A stretch of DNA of 64,000 nt from Bacteroidota bacterium (GTDB taxonomy: Bacteria; Bacteroidota; Ignavibacteria; Kapaibacteriales; UBA2268), in contig SCSM01000001.1 in the NCBI GenBank assembly GCA_004322215.1, forward strand, positions 60,988-124,987, in the 5' to 3' direction. This document shows, piece after piece, positions 39,276 to 46,641 of the stretch (positions are counted from its first letter, which is position 1; each line of letters starts with the position of its first letter). The translations under genes were made by a program, and so were the position numbers. A model generated the notes under the pieces. That model made no database searches. It saw only the letters and a list, made by a program, of their open reading frames with translations, and was not told where the DNA came from.

Positions 39276-39477
39276 TCATTCTAATTTATTTTGCTTTAAT
39301 TCATTTTCAATTAGAATTTCAAAATCAGTTTTATTTTGGGGTAGAAAATTAGTTATTATTTCCCGTATCATTTCCAGGTCAATTCCAATATATTCATGAA
39401 TAATTAAATTTCACATACTATAATTGTATATTCAATTATCCGATTGATTGACATTTGAATATCCTCTTTGATTTCAT
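39276..39477 (-). pseudogene. Decayed HepT (DUF86) toxin remnant
   Basis: Conceptual translation gives DIQMSINRIIEYTI, then a stop and a frame change, then LIIHEYIGIDLEMIREIITN and FLPQ. These match the N-terminal and C-terminal ends of HepT-type RNases. The central part, including the Arg and Asn of the catalytic RNxxxxH motif, is missing. The remnant is about 200 bases where about 330 is normal. It sits directly after the MntA remnant with the usual overlapping arrangement, confirming a dead HepT-MntA pair. Confidence 0.72.
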
Positions 39478-39765
39478 TGAATATTCTTAACACGATTCAG
39501 TATATCATCTCTCAATTGTTTTTTTAATCCTTTGTAAGAAACAAGGTCAACTTTTCTTTTTAATTGTAATTCCAAAATTTCCTAAAGGTCAAAATTCTCA
39601 ACCCTTATGTTTATTGAATTGAACAAGAATATCAATATCCGATTCTTCAGTATAATTCCATTGAACAAAAGAACCAAAATAGCCAAGTTTTTCAATGTGA
39701 AATTTCTTGATTAATTAGGGTAATAATTCTCTTTGCTTAGATTCTATTTCCTAAGACATATTCAT
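39474..39765 (-). pseudogene. Decayed MntA-type nucleotidyltransferase antitoxin remnant
   Basis: The minus strand encodes IEKLGYFGSFVQW, EESDIDILVQFNK and LELQLKRKVDLVSYKGLKKQ, the GSF and DxD core of minimal nucleotidyltransferases paired with HepT. The frame is broken by several stop codons (two within the first 20 codons, one after the DxD motif) and by at least one frameshift. Intact family members of about 100 residues AMPylate the HepT toxin. This copy cannot make a working protein. Confidence 0.75.
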
Positions 39766-39784
39766 ACTAATTTATTTAAAATGT

Positions 39785-40375
39785 TTACGAACTTTCAAGT
39801 ATCTTCCTCAATTCATCTCTTAGTTGAGCGGCTTTCTCATAATTCTCATCCTTCACTGCTTTCTCGAGTTGGCTCTGGAGCAGCTCTGCTTTTGTTTTGG
39901 GCCTGTGTTTATCCTGCTGCTGACTACGCAAATATGCATCTTCATCACCGGCATCCATCCCGGGTTCTTCACCCTGAGGAATCAATCCCGTTTCATCGAG
40001 GATATCGCTCTTTACGTAAATCGGTGCGTTGAATCTCACTGCGAGTGCAATCGCATCGCTCGGGCGTGCATCTATTTCCAATTCACCTTCGTCGAATATC
40101 AGCTTCGCATAAAAAGTACCTTCACGCAATTCGTTCACGTACACTTCAGTCAAATTAGAATCAAATGAATCTATGAGATTTTTTAATAAATCATGGGTCA
40201 TCGGTCTTGGCGGCACAACGCCTTCCATCTCGAGTGCTATTGCCTGTGCCTCGAATGCCCCGATGATAATCGGAAGTCGCCGGTTGCCGTCCACTTCCTT
40301 CAATATCAATGCGTATGCACTGTTACTCGCAGGGCTTGCAGATAATCCAAGAACAACTAATTGTACTTTATCCAT
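39785..40375 (-). CDS. Bifunctional nuclease family (DUF151) protein with UVR motif
   Basis: A 196-residue cytosolic protein. Residues ~1-140 form the DUF151/BFN domain (VVLGLSASPASNSAYALILK, LPIIIGAFEAQAIALEMEG, IDARPSDAIALAVRFNAPIY), named for a plant homologue with DNase and RNase activity. The C-terminus (SQLEKAVKDENYEKAAQLRD) is a UVR motif as in UvrB/UvrC, used in protein-protein contact. Between them is an acidic linker. The combination is common in Bacteroidota and Chlorobiota. It lies 73 bases downstream of etfA on the same strand. Confidence 0.9.
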   Translation of the reverse strand: MDKVQLVVLGLSASPASNSAYALILKEVDGNRRLPIIIGAFEAQAIALEMEGVVPPRPMTHDLLKNLIDSFDSNLTEVYVNELREGTFYAKLIFDEGELEIDARPSDAIALAVRFNAPIYVKSDILDETGLIPQGEEPGMDAGDEDAYLRSQQQDKHRPKTKAELLQSQLEKAVKDENYEKAAQLRDELRKILESS

Positions 40376-40448
40376 CTATCACTTTATTTTTCTGTTCAAT
40401 CAAAATTTTTATCTAAGACTATGTAATATTTTAAATATTGCAGTACGA

Positions 40449-41432
40449 TTATTTACCTGTTATATGCTTTACTTTCTCGGTCAGCTTTGGTACTACGGCA
40501 AACAAATCTCCTACTATTCCATAATCGCACACTTTGAATATCGGTGCATCCTTGTCTTTGTTAATCGCTACAATAACTTTCGATGTTGACATTCCCGCAA
40601 GATGTTGTACTGCTCCGGAAATTCCACATGCAACATATAGTGTAGGGGAGACTGTTTTTCCGGTCTGTCCTACCTGTTCGCTGTGTGGCCTCCAGCCGGC
40701 ATCGACAACTGCTCTCGATGCTCCCACTGCACCTCCGAATGCTGCTGCAAGATTCTCAATCAAATTGTAATTCTCGGTTCCTTTGATTCCTCTTCCTCCC
40801 GAAACAATAATGTCTGCCTCGAGCACATCCATCTTTCCTTCATTCTTCATCATTGCAGTTACGAATGCTTTCTTATCATCCTCAGATAAATTCGGTGCAT
40901 AATCTTTTGTCGTAATTGCTATCGTACCATCAACCTTCGTCGCAGTGAATACATTCGGTCTCAATGAATATACTTTCCTGTCTGAATTTACTTTTACTGT
41001 AATCTGCGACTTTCCTGCATATACGGGTTTCTTTGCAATTATGTTTCCATCCCGGAATTCCAATTCGACGCAATCCCCGATATAGCCTGCTTCCAGCTTG
41101 GCAGCTACTCTTGGTGCGAGTTCCAGTCCTTTTGCGTTTCCTGCAAATAATATCACATCCGCATTTTCCGATTGTATCACCTGGTGCAAAACATTCGCTG
41201 CCGCTGTCGAAGAATATGTCTCCATCAGTTCATGTTTCGCATTAACCACATCTGACAATCCATAATCGCCTACGGATTTAACCTGCTCCTTTGTCCCATT
41301 TATTATTATCCCGGCAAATGGAATGCCAGCACCGGTTGCCAGAGTGCGAGCCGCTGATATTGCTTCGAATGACGACCTTTTTAATTTGTTTGCTTGTCCT
41401 TCTAAAAATACGAGTATTTTATTCATTCTCAT
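40449..41432 (-). CDS. etfA: Electron transfer flavoprotein alpha subunit
   Basis: The FAD-binding subunit of ETF, which collects electrons from acyl-CoA and related dehydrogenases and passes them towards the quinone pool. The C-terminal domain shows the family pattern: VSGGRGIKG, AFGGAVGASRAVVDAGW, SEQVGQTGKTVSPTLYVACG, ISGAVQHLAGM and INKDKDAPIFKVCDYGIVGD. At 327 residues it has normal length. The start could be either of two Mets two codons apart. It follows etfB by seven bases, indicating an operon. No ETF:quinone oxidoreductase or acyl-CoA dehydrogenase is in the window, and it lacks a bifurcating ferredoxin-type extension. Confidence 0.96.
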   Translation of the reverse strand: MRMNKILVFLEGQANKLKRSSFEAISAARTLATGAGIPFAGIIINGTKEQVKSVGDYGLSDVVNAKHELMETYSSTAAANVLHQVIQSENADVILFAGNAKGLELAPRVAAKLEAGYIGDCVELEFRDGNIIAKKPVYAGKSQITVKVNSDRKVYSLRPNVFTATKVDGTIAITTKDYAPNLSEDDKKAFVTAMMKNEGKMDVLEADIIVSGGRGIKGTENYNLIENLAAAFGGAVGASRAVVDAGWRPHSEQVGQTGKTVSPTLYVACGISGAVQHLAGMSTSKVIVAINKDKDAPIFKVCDYGIVGDLFAVVPKLTEKVKHITGK

Positions 41433-41439
41433 TTTCTCC

Positions 41440-42186
41440 TTAAATTATTTTCGCTTCTTCATGTAACAACCTCACTAATTCATCAATGTCCCCATCGCCG
41501 TCCCCGAGTATTCTACCTGCCCTCTGCTTCAATGGGATTGACATACCCAATACTGTTACTTTCTCATCTGTCTGTATTGCTTCCCTTGTTTCGATTGGCT
41601 TCGATTTCGCTTTCATTATGTCGGGAAGTTTCGGATATCTTGGCTCATTCAATCCCTTCTGGCAGCTGATTATGCAGGGTAGTGATGCCTCTACGATTTC
41701 CTTTCCGCCCTCGACATCCCTCTCTGCTGTTGCTTTTCCATCAGCTATTGTCAGTTTTGATACCACCGATACCGATGGAATTCCGAGAAACTCCGATACC
41801 ATCGAAGGCATTTGAAGCGAATCATAATCAACGCTTTGGCGTCCCATAAAAATAATATCCGGATTAATTTCCTTTGCATATTCCGCAAGGTTTTTTGCTA
41901 CAAAATAAGAATCCTTATGTGTGTCTGCTTTAATCAAAACTGCCTTATCAACGCACATTGCAAGGGCAGTTCTTAAAATATCGGTTGAGCCCTCCGAACC
42001 GACCGTAACTGCAGTAACCGTACCACCGTTCTTTTCCTTCAGACGCAATCCCTCTTCAATCCCATACTCATCATAAGGGCTAATCACATACTTAATACCC
42101 TGTGTGTCAATTGTCTTGCCGTCAGGTCCCACGAGTATCCTCGTTGCAGTGTCGGGAACTCGTGATATACAAACCAGAATGTTCAT
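41440..42186 (-). CDS. etfB: Electron transfer flavoprotein beta subunit
   Basis: The AMP-binding partner of EtfA. It starts MNILVCISRVPDTATRI and contains YDEYGIEEGLRLKEKNGG, VTVGSEGSTDILRTALAMCV and DIIFMGRQSVDYDSLQMPSM, all typical of EtfB. I choose the ATG ending at 42186 (248 residues), because the longer open frame adds 13 residues not found in the family. EtfB is first and EtfA second in the operon. The repeat island begins just upstream, so its promoter lies next to that variable region. Confidence 0.95.
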   Translation of the reverse strand: MNILVCISRVPDTATRILVGPDGKTIDTQGIKYVISPYDEYGIEEGLRLKEKNGGTVTAVTVGSEGSTDILRTALAMCVDKAVLIKADTHKDSYFVAKNLAEYAKEINPDIIFMGRQSVDYDSLQMPSMVSEFLGIPSVSVVSKLTIADGKATAERDVEGGKEIVEASLPCIISCQKGLNEPRYPKLPDIMKAKSKPIETREAIQTDEKVTVLGMSIPLKQRAGRILGDGDGDIDELVRLLHEEAKII

Positions 42187-42292
42187 TAATACTCCATACG
42201 AATAGTTCAATATAATTTTTTGCAAATATAACTAAAAATCACTTTTCAGTAAGAATTCAATTGGAAATTGGAATTCGGAATTAGGATAAAAA

Positions 42293-42325
42293 AGTGTCAT
42301 TCTGAATTTATTTCAGAATCCATAG
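42293..42325. repeat. REP-like palindromic intergenic element
   Basis: GTGTCATTCTGAA followed by TTCAGAATCC forms an 8-bp inverted repeat (ATTCTGAA 42299-42306 with TTCAGAAT 42312-42319). This is the dispersed GTCATTCTGAA...TTCAGAATC type common in FCB genomes. A second small palindrome, TCCCGATCCATCGGGA, lies at 42390-42405. Confidence 0.65.
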
Positions 42326-42458
42326 CGTTCAACACAAATCAAAATAATTGCCCTTCCTCGAAGAAGTGCAGGTTGTAGTGCAACGGAAATCCCGATCCAT
42401 CGGGAGTAGGTGTACAGAATCAACCCAATCACATTAATCACAAAAATCATAATTCCGG

Positions 42459-42754
42459 CAATTTGCGTCATTCTCGCCTTCTTCGCGAACTTTATGTTTT
42501 CCTCAAAAACAAAATCAGCGAAATCAGTTCAATCAGCTTAAATTGGTTCAGACAATTATAATCCTGTCCATCTTTTAATCCGCTTAATCCTGTTCAGACA
42601 ATTTGCGTCATTCTCGCCTTCTTCGCGAACTTTATGTTTTCCTCAAAAACAAAATCAGCGAAATCAGTTCAATCAGCTTAATCATCGGTTCAGACAATTA
42701 TAATCCTGTCCATCTTTTAATCCGCTTAATCCTGTTCAGACAATTTGCGTCATT
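42459..42754. repeat. Tandem duplication of a ~141-bp intergenic unit
   Basis: The unit starting CAATTTGCGTCATTCTCGCC spans 42459-42598 (140 bp) and repeats at 42599-42740 (142 bp). The copies differ only in a short stretch after AATCAGCTTAA. A third partial copy of 14 bases begins at 42741. The near-identity points to a recent duplication. Phrases such as AATCAGCGAAATCAG and TTTAATCCGCTTAATCC are themselves short degenerate direct repeats. The open frame seen through it is not considered a gene. Confidence 0.9.
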
Positions 42755-42821
42755 TAAGTCCTCTATGTCTTTACATGAAATCATTACTTTAATTGTGAAT
42801 TGTGTTAATTGTTAATTATTT

Positions 42822-42892
42822 TTAAAACCGTTTTAAAATCCTTTTCTTGACATATCACCCCCACTGGCTTATCTTTGCACCGCTTGTTCTTT
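42822..42892 (+). repeat. 71-bp promoter-bearing repeat, copy A
   Basis: Matches copy B (44016-44086) over 71 bases without gaps, with six mismatches by eye. It contains the near-palindrome TTAAAACCGTTTTAA, then TTGACA, a 17-base spacer and TATCTTTG, and ends GTTCTTT. In copy A the bases after the promoter form a hairpin CCGCTT/AAGCGG. Confidence 0.88.
42847..42877 (+). promoter_or_regulatory. Strong Bacteroidota-type promoter (copy A)
   Basis: TTGACA (42847-42852), 17 bases, TATCTTTG (42870-42877), a full match to the TAnnTTTG -7 box. Transcription would run rightward from about 42882. The next rightward reading frame begins 650 bases further on, so it either has a long leader or makes a non-coding transcript. 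Confidence 0.75.
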
Positions 42893-42917
42893 GAAAAAGC
42901 GGATTCGTCAAATGTAG

Positions 42918-43196
42918 GGGCAATTCACGAATTGCCAGTTCGGTATTATTCAATTATATATCCACAATTCAACATTCAAAATTCAAAATTTATTTAACTT
43001 GTCCTATTTTGACACTTCAAAAGTGCCACCACCATGACAAATAGTGACAAAACGTGACAAATATTCCACATTCGTAATATTCTAACCCCTTATAAATCAA
43101 TTTAATTTCTGGAGAGTAATACAAAAATAAAAAAAAGTGAGGCAAATAGTGACAAAATGTGACATTCACCCTCTGAGAGAGGAATTCAGGGTGAGG
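42918..43196. repeat. Cluster of small inverted and direct repeats
   Basis: GGCAATTCACGAATTGCC (42919-42936) is an 8-bp hairpin. GACAAATAGTGACAAAA occurs near 43034, and a close variant, GGCAAATAGTGACAAAA, begins at 43141. TCACCCT (43166-43172) pairs with AGGGTGA (43188-43194) in a further REP-like element. No gene is supported here. Confidence 0.6.
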
Positions 43197-43531
43197 GCTT
43201 TTAAAATAACAATCCGTAAAAATCAGTCCCATCAGTGTTTTCCGTGTTCTATTTTTCGGGAGTAGTGGCGTATTTCAAAAAACATCCTAAACACATTAAT
43301 CACACAAATTATATTTCCCAAATTTTCTTTGCATAAATTCATCCAAACTGTGTTATATTGATTTGTTTGAATTGTGTGATTGACGTGAGAGATATTCGAT
43401 AAATTCAAATTACATGCTAAAGAGAATATAAATTGAATTAATAATATGTCTGACATGTCAGCATAGGAACCACAAAAAATAGGTTACGGAACAAAGAATG
43501 AATTTGACATTAATTATTTAAAGGATACAAC
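43197..43531. other. Non-coding AT-rich stretch
   Basis: It contains phrases of the dispersed repeat type (CCCATCAGTGTTTTCCGTG near 43228) and AT-rich sequence up to the small ORF at 43532. Minus-strand open frames across it are short, of poor composition, and overlap repeats. No RNA gene or clear promoter was found. Confidence 0.5.
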
Positions 43532-43822
43532 ATGAAAAGTGATATTTACTCCCCTGTTAAATCTGAATTTTCATATATTATTGATGATGCTGAACAAGAA
43601 CTATTTATTTCTGAATTACAATATGGAATTGACATTCTAAGCACTAAGAATGAAGTAGTTAAGCTGAATATATACAAAAACCTGTTAAACGATTTATGCA
43701 AAGCTAAAAGTAAACAACCGTTATCAATTGATAAATCGGATTTTATTGAAGTTCTCGAGAATTTCAGAACTGATTCAAAGGAAAAGATTGCACTGAAAAA
43801 AAAGTTAATTGCACTTTGCTAA
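43532..43822 (+). CDS. Small hypothetical protein in the repeat island
   Basis: A 96-residue cytosolic protein beginning MKSDIYSPVKSEFSYIIDDA, predicted mostly helical and rich in Lys, Glu and Leu. No family is recognised. Its composition and the preceding AAAGGATACAAC-ATG ribosome-site-like context are compatible with a real gene, unlike the other open frames of the island. It lies between the two copies of the 71-bp promoter repeat, which are in the same orientation, so it could be cargo of a small element. Confidence 0.5.
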   Translation: MKSDIYSPVKSEFSYIIDDAEQELFISELQYGIDILSTKNEVVKLNIYKNLLNDLCKAKSKQPLSIDKSDFIEVLENFRTDSKEKIALKKKLIALC

Positions 43823-44015
43823 ATGGCGGTTGAAGTAATCCGGACTTGGGTTAACAGATAAATAATTATTTTATTTTAGCTATCCTGTTTCAATTGGAAA
43901 AATATTAAATAATATCATTCATACAATTAAACTTTCGGACAATTTTCGTCTTAGCACGAATCCCTTACTCATCTGGCTAATATGCTAAACAGCAAATAGA
44001 TATATTGTTAAATTA
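43823..44015. other. Non-coding spacer before promoter repeat B
   Basis: AT-rich sequence with no supported gene or structure. It ends at the second copy of the 71-bp repeat. Confidence 0.5.
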
Positions 44016-44086
44016 TTAAAACCGTTTTAAAATTATTTTCTTGACATATCATCCCCACTGGCTTATCTTTGCACAGTATGTTCTTT
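44016..44086 (+). repeat. 71-bp promoter-bearing repeat, copy B
   Basis: The second copy of the repeat at 42822-42892, in the same orientation, with identical length and six differences. Four of the differences lie outside the promoter boxes and spacer, and both boxes are unchanged, which suggests selection on the promoter or a recent origin. Confidence 0.88.
44041..44071 (+). promoter_or_regulatory. Strong Bacteroidota-type promoter (copy B)
   Basis: TTGACA (44041-44046), 17 bases, TATCTTTG (44064-44071). Predicted start near 44076, reading rightward into the candidate structured RNA. No rightward gene follows before the convergent OmpA-like gene. Confidence 0.75.
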
Positions 44087-44215
44087 ACCAATCAATGTCG
44101 GACTTAATAAGTCGAAACCGGTTGAAGTACTACGTAAATCATGATACAGCGGCTGTCCCGAATTTGATTCTGGAGGATTCGGGGATTTACTCAATTGAAT
44201 TTAACAGCCACTAAA
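44076..44215 (+). ncRNA. Candidate structured non-coding RNA with pseudoknot
   Basis: Downstream of promoter copy B several pairings coexist. GACTT-AAT-AAGTC is a hairpin at 44101-44113. GTAAATC (44134-44140) pairs with GATTTAC (44184-44190). CCCGAA (44157-44162) pairs with TTCGGG (44178-44183), so the two helices abut on the 3' side. GGCTGT (44151-44156) pairs with ACAGCC (44204-44209), which crosses the GTAAATC helix and would make a pseudoknot. There is no significant open frame and no T-run terminator. The borders are estimates, and no known RNA family is recognised. Confidence 0.4.
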
Positions 44216-44571
44216 AAAAATGTCACACTGAACTTGTCGAAGTTTTCAAATTTCTAAATTTATTTATTGAAAATTCATTGAAAATTTATAATTAAAAATT
44301 TAAAATTCATTACTCTGAGTGGGGTTGAAATCTTGCCTATTTTGTCTTAACCAATTGGACAATTAAAGAATTGAACAAGACAAAAGGCATTAAAAATAGG
44401 ACATAACCTGACAAATATTCCCCACACGCAATTCTTTTAAATGTTGTTTTTAAAAACTGTACTCTTGAAATCTCTGTCTATATCGTATAATTTATCCAAA
44501 AACGTACGATTTGGGTTCTAAATCGCAAAAATTCTTAATTGTGAATTGCTGATTTTTAATTTTAACATAAA
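44216..44571. other. Non-coding end of the repeat island
   Basis: It begins with the dispersed element TGTCACACTGAACTTGTCG (44221). An imperfect inverted repeat follows (TTTTGTCTT near 44338 with AAGACAAAA near 44379). CTGACAAATATTCC near 44410 recalls GTGACAAATATTCC near 43057 downstream of copy A, so both promoter repeats are followed by related distal sequence. No gene is supported. Confidence 0.5.
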
Positions 44572-46602
44572 TTATCTCAATCTAATCTTCATAGACCTGT
44601 TTAAAAATCTTCCTTCTTCTGTGTCTTCTGGAAATTTGGATTTGTTAGTATCTGTGATGAAAATGAATTTATCTTTTGAAATTGACTGAATAAAATCCTT
44701 GGTTACTTTTGCCCTTTCATATTCAAGCTGTTTGTTGCGTTCTTCGCTGCCGAGTGCATCAGCACTGCCGTAAATTATGATTGTCGTACCTTTTGGAACA
44801 ATCCCAGCCATCTGCTTCAGCAATCCTTTGTTGTCATCGCTCAAGACACTGCTGTTGTAATCAAACCTGAGAATCGCCTCGAATTTTGATAAGTCAAGTT
44901 CTACTTCTTTAACTGGGAGTATGGCAGGTTTTAATTCCTTATAATCACTGTCCTCAATACTATCTGCTTTTGCTGTTATATTGAGCATTGCAGCACTTGT
45001 TGAATCAAATAATAATATCTTTATTGGTATTTCAAAATTATCAATAGGTTTTGAGATTATTGTTGTATCATAAAATGATGGCTTCAAAGTAATATTCTGT
45101 CCTGCTTTTAATCCTGTTGAATTTAATTTAACTTTTACAGTTCCTCTAATCTCCGCAAATTTCTGTAACGAAACATACTCCTGCAAAGGGGCTTTCTCGA
45201 CGAATAAATCAACCCGCTGATTCTCATCAGCACCTTTCTCATAATCCTGGTTGGATGGGTATCTTGGATAAATTGATGATGTAGTTTTTATTCTTTTTTC
45301 AAATTCTAAAGGTTCAGTTATTTGAATTACAGCAAAAGTTTTTAAAAATGCGGAATAAACCGAATCTGCTCTTTCATTTGCTAATTTTATTCCTAAGGGT
45401 TCATTATCTTTTCCTGATGTTGCACCTGCTATAATCAATTTTGATTCGGGATTTTTTTCCATTATGGAAATTATGCGGGGGATAACATATTTATGTAACA
45501 TGACGGCATCACCTTCGATGAATGATGGCATTTTGAAATCGCTTAGAATATATTTTGACGGTAGTTTTGCAGAATTTCTCTCGAGAAAAATTGCATTAAC
45601 CAAAGGTAGGGTAGCCATCAAATAATTGCCTTTGTAAATGTAAGCTTCAATGCCGTCTATTTCGACATCTATTGTTGCCGGAATATTATCTTTTTTCTTT
45701 TCAACAATAGTTGTTGTATCGGGTAATGGCAATGGCAGTATTGGAGGAGTAATCGGTTCCCTTTCGGATTTTTGTATTGAATAACGTAAACCCGCCATGA
45801 ATCTGATTCCGAATGCCTTCCAGATTGCATCCCTGGTTACATTAGGTATATTATAATCGAACAATATTTGTTGAGTGATATAATTTCCTCTGCCAATGTT
45901 CAGCATATTTTCGAAACCAATTGAAATACCGTAATTGAATGTGGTCATTGTCACAATTTTTCCTGAAATAATTTCTCTTTGTTTTTGACCATTAATTTTA
46001 AAAGTTGCATTATCAGGCGAAATAATTTTTTCATTTTGAATAAAGGTTGAATTTACGGGAAATGATATTCTCGGAGCAAAAACAAATCGCAGAGGTCCAT
46101 TTATAAATTTTTGTGATAATGTATATCTGATATCTGGCTGAATTTCAACATAACCTATATTTGCAGTAAGTTTATTCTCCGTTGTAACCGGCTCAACATT
46201 TCCGGTATTAATATCATCGCGAATTGGCAATGTTGATTCGAGAGTGAATGCACCGCTTCTGTCAACATAGCCGCCTGCCAAAGAAATACAGATTTTATTA
46301 TTTAATTTTAATTCGATTCCCAATAAACCGGTTAAGCCGGAACCAATTCCGCTTTTGAATACTCCGCAATCAATGCTTCCCTGGAATCTTGAAAAATTAG
46401 ACGAGAATAAATTTATGCAATAACCAAGTTGTGGGTTGACCGCAATTATTTCATTTTTATCGGGAAATACGAATTGTTCATCGGTTTTTAATTTTGTAGT
46501 TGAAGCATCAGTTGCTCCGGGTTTTAATACTGAAATAACCGATATAATCGTATATATAATTATTTTTGAATATATTTTCATATTTGAAACGAATATAAAC
46601 AT
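44572..46602 (-). CDS. OmpA-family outer-membrane protein with N-terminal barrel
   Basis: A 676-residue exported protein. Translation may start at the second Met (46581), giving a cleaner signal sequence. Residues ~45-260 show barrel-like strands (IGSGLTGLLGIELKLNNKIC, RFVFAPRISFPVNSTFIQNE). A linker with a Pro-rich segment (PPILPLPLPD) follows. The C-terminal ~110 residues are an OmpA-like peptidoglycan-binding domain (LRFDYNSSVLSDDNKGLLKQ, IIIYGSADALGSEERNKQLE, YERAKVTKDFIQ). A second, divergent OmpA-like stretch is visible around 370-470 (AGATSGKDNEPLGIKLANER). It probably ties the outer membrane to the cell wall. Confidence 0.85.
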   Translation of the reverse strand: MFIFVSNMKIYSKIIIYTIISVISVLKPGATDASTTKLKTDEQFVFPDKNEIIAVNPQLGYCINLFSSNFSRFQGSIDCGVFKSGIGSGLTGLLGIELKLNNKICISLAGGYVDRSGAFTLESTLPIRDDINTGNVEPVTTENKLTANIGYVEIQPDIRYTLSQKFINGPLRFVFAPRISFPVNSTFIQNEKIISPDNATFKINGQKQREIISGKIVTMTTFNYGISIGFENMLNIGRGNYITQQILFDYNIPNVTRDAIWKAFGIRFMAGLRYSIQKSEREPITPPILPLPLPDTTTIVEKKKDNIPATIDVEIDGIEAYIYKGNYLMATLPLVNAIFLERNSAKLPSKYILSDFKMPSFIEGDAVMLHKYVIPRIISIMEKNPESKLIIAGATSGKDNEPLGIKLANERADSVYSAFLKTFAVIQITEPLEFEKRIKTTSSIYPRYPSNQDYEKGADENQRVDLFVEKAPLQEYVSLQKFAEIRGTVKVKLNSTGLKAGQNITLKPSFYDTTIISKPIDNFEIPIKILLFDSTSAAMLNITAKADSIEDSDYKELKPAILPVKEVELDLSKFEAILRFDYNSSVLSDDNKGLLKQMAGIVPKGTTIIIYGSADALGSEERNKQLEYERAKVTKDFIQSISKDKFIFITDTNKSKFPEDTEEGRFLNRSMKIRLR

Positions 46603-46641
46603 ACATTTACAATTTAAGAAAATTAGTTGAAGAATTAGATT

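Noticed and set aside
42187..42225. Thirteen-residue extension of EtfB
   Set aside because: EtfB proteins begin at the MNILVCISRVPDTATR segment. The extension lies in AT-rich intergenic sequence.
42459..42754. Possible CRISPR array or protein-coding frame in the tandem repeat
   Set aside because: There are two long contiguous copies with no spacers of regular size, and the open frame is just the repeat sequence.
43017..43456. Two minus-strand open frames in the repeat island
   Set aside because: They overlap the GACAAATAG and CACCCT repeats, have skewed Tyr/Phe/His composition and no ribosome site.
43997..44240. Promoter copy B as the promoter of the OmpA-like gene
   Set aside because: The promoter reads rightward while the OmpA-like gene is on the minus strand and converges on it.
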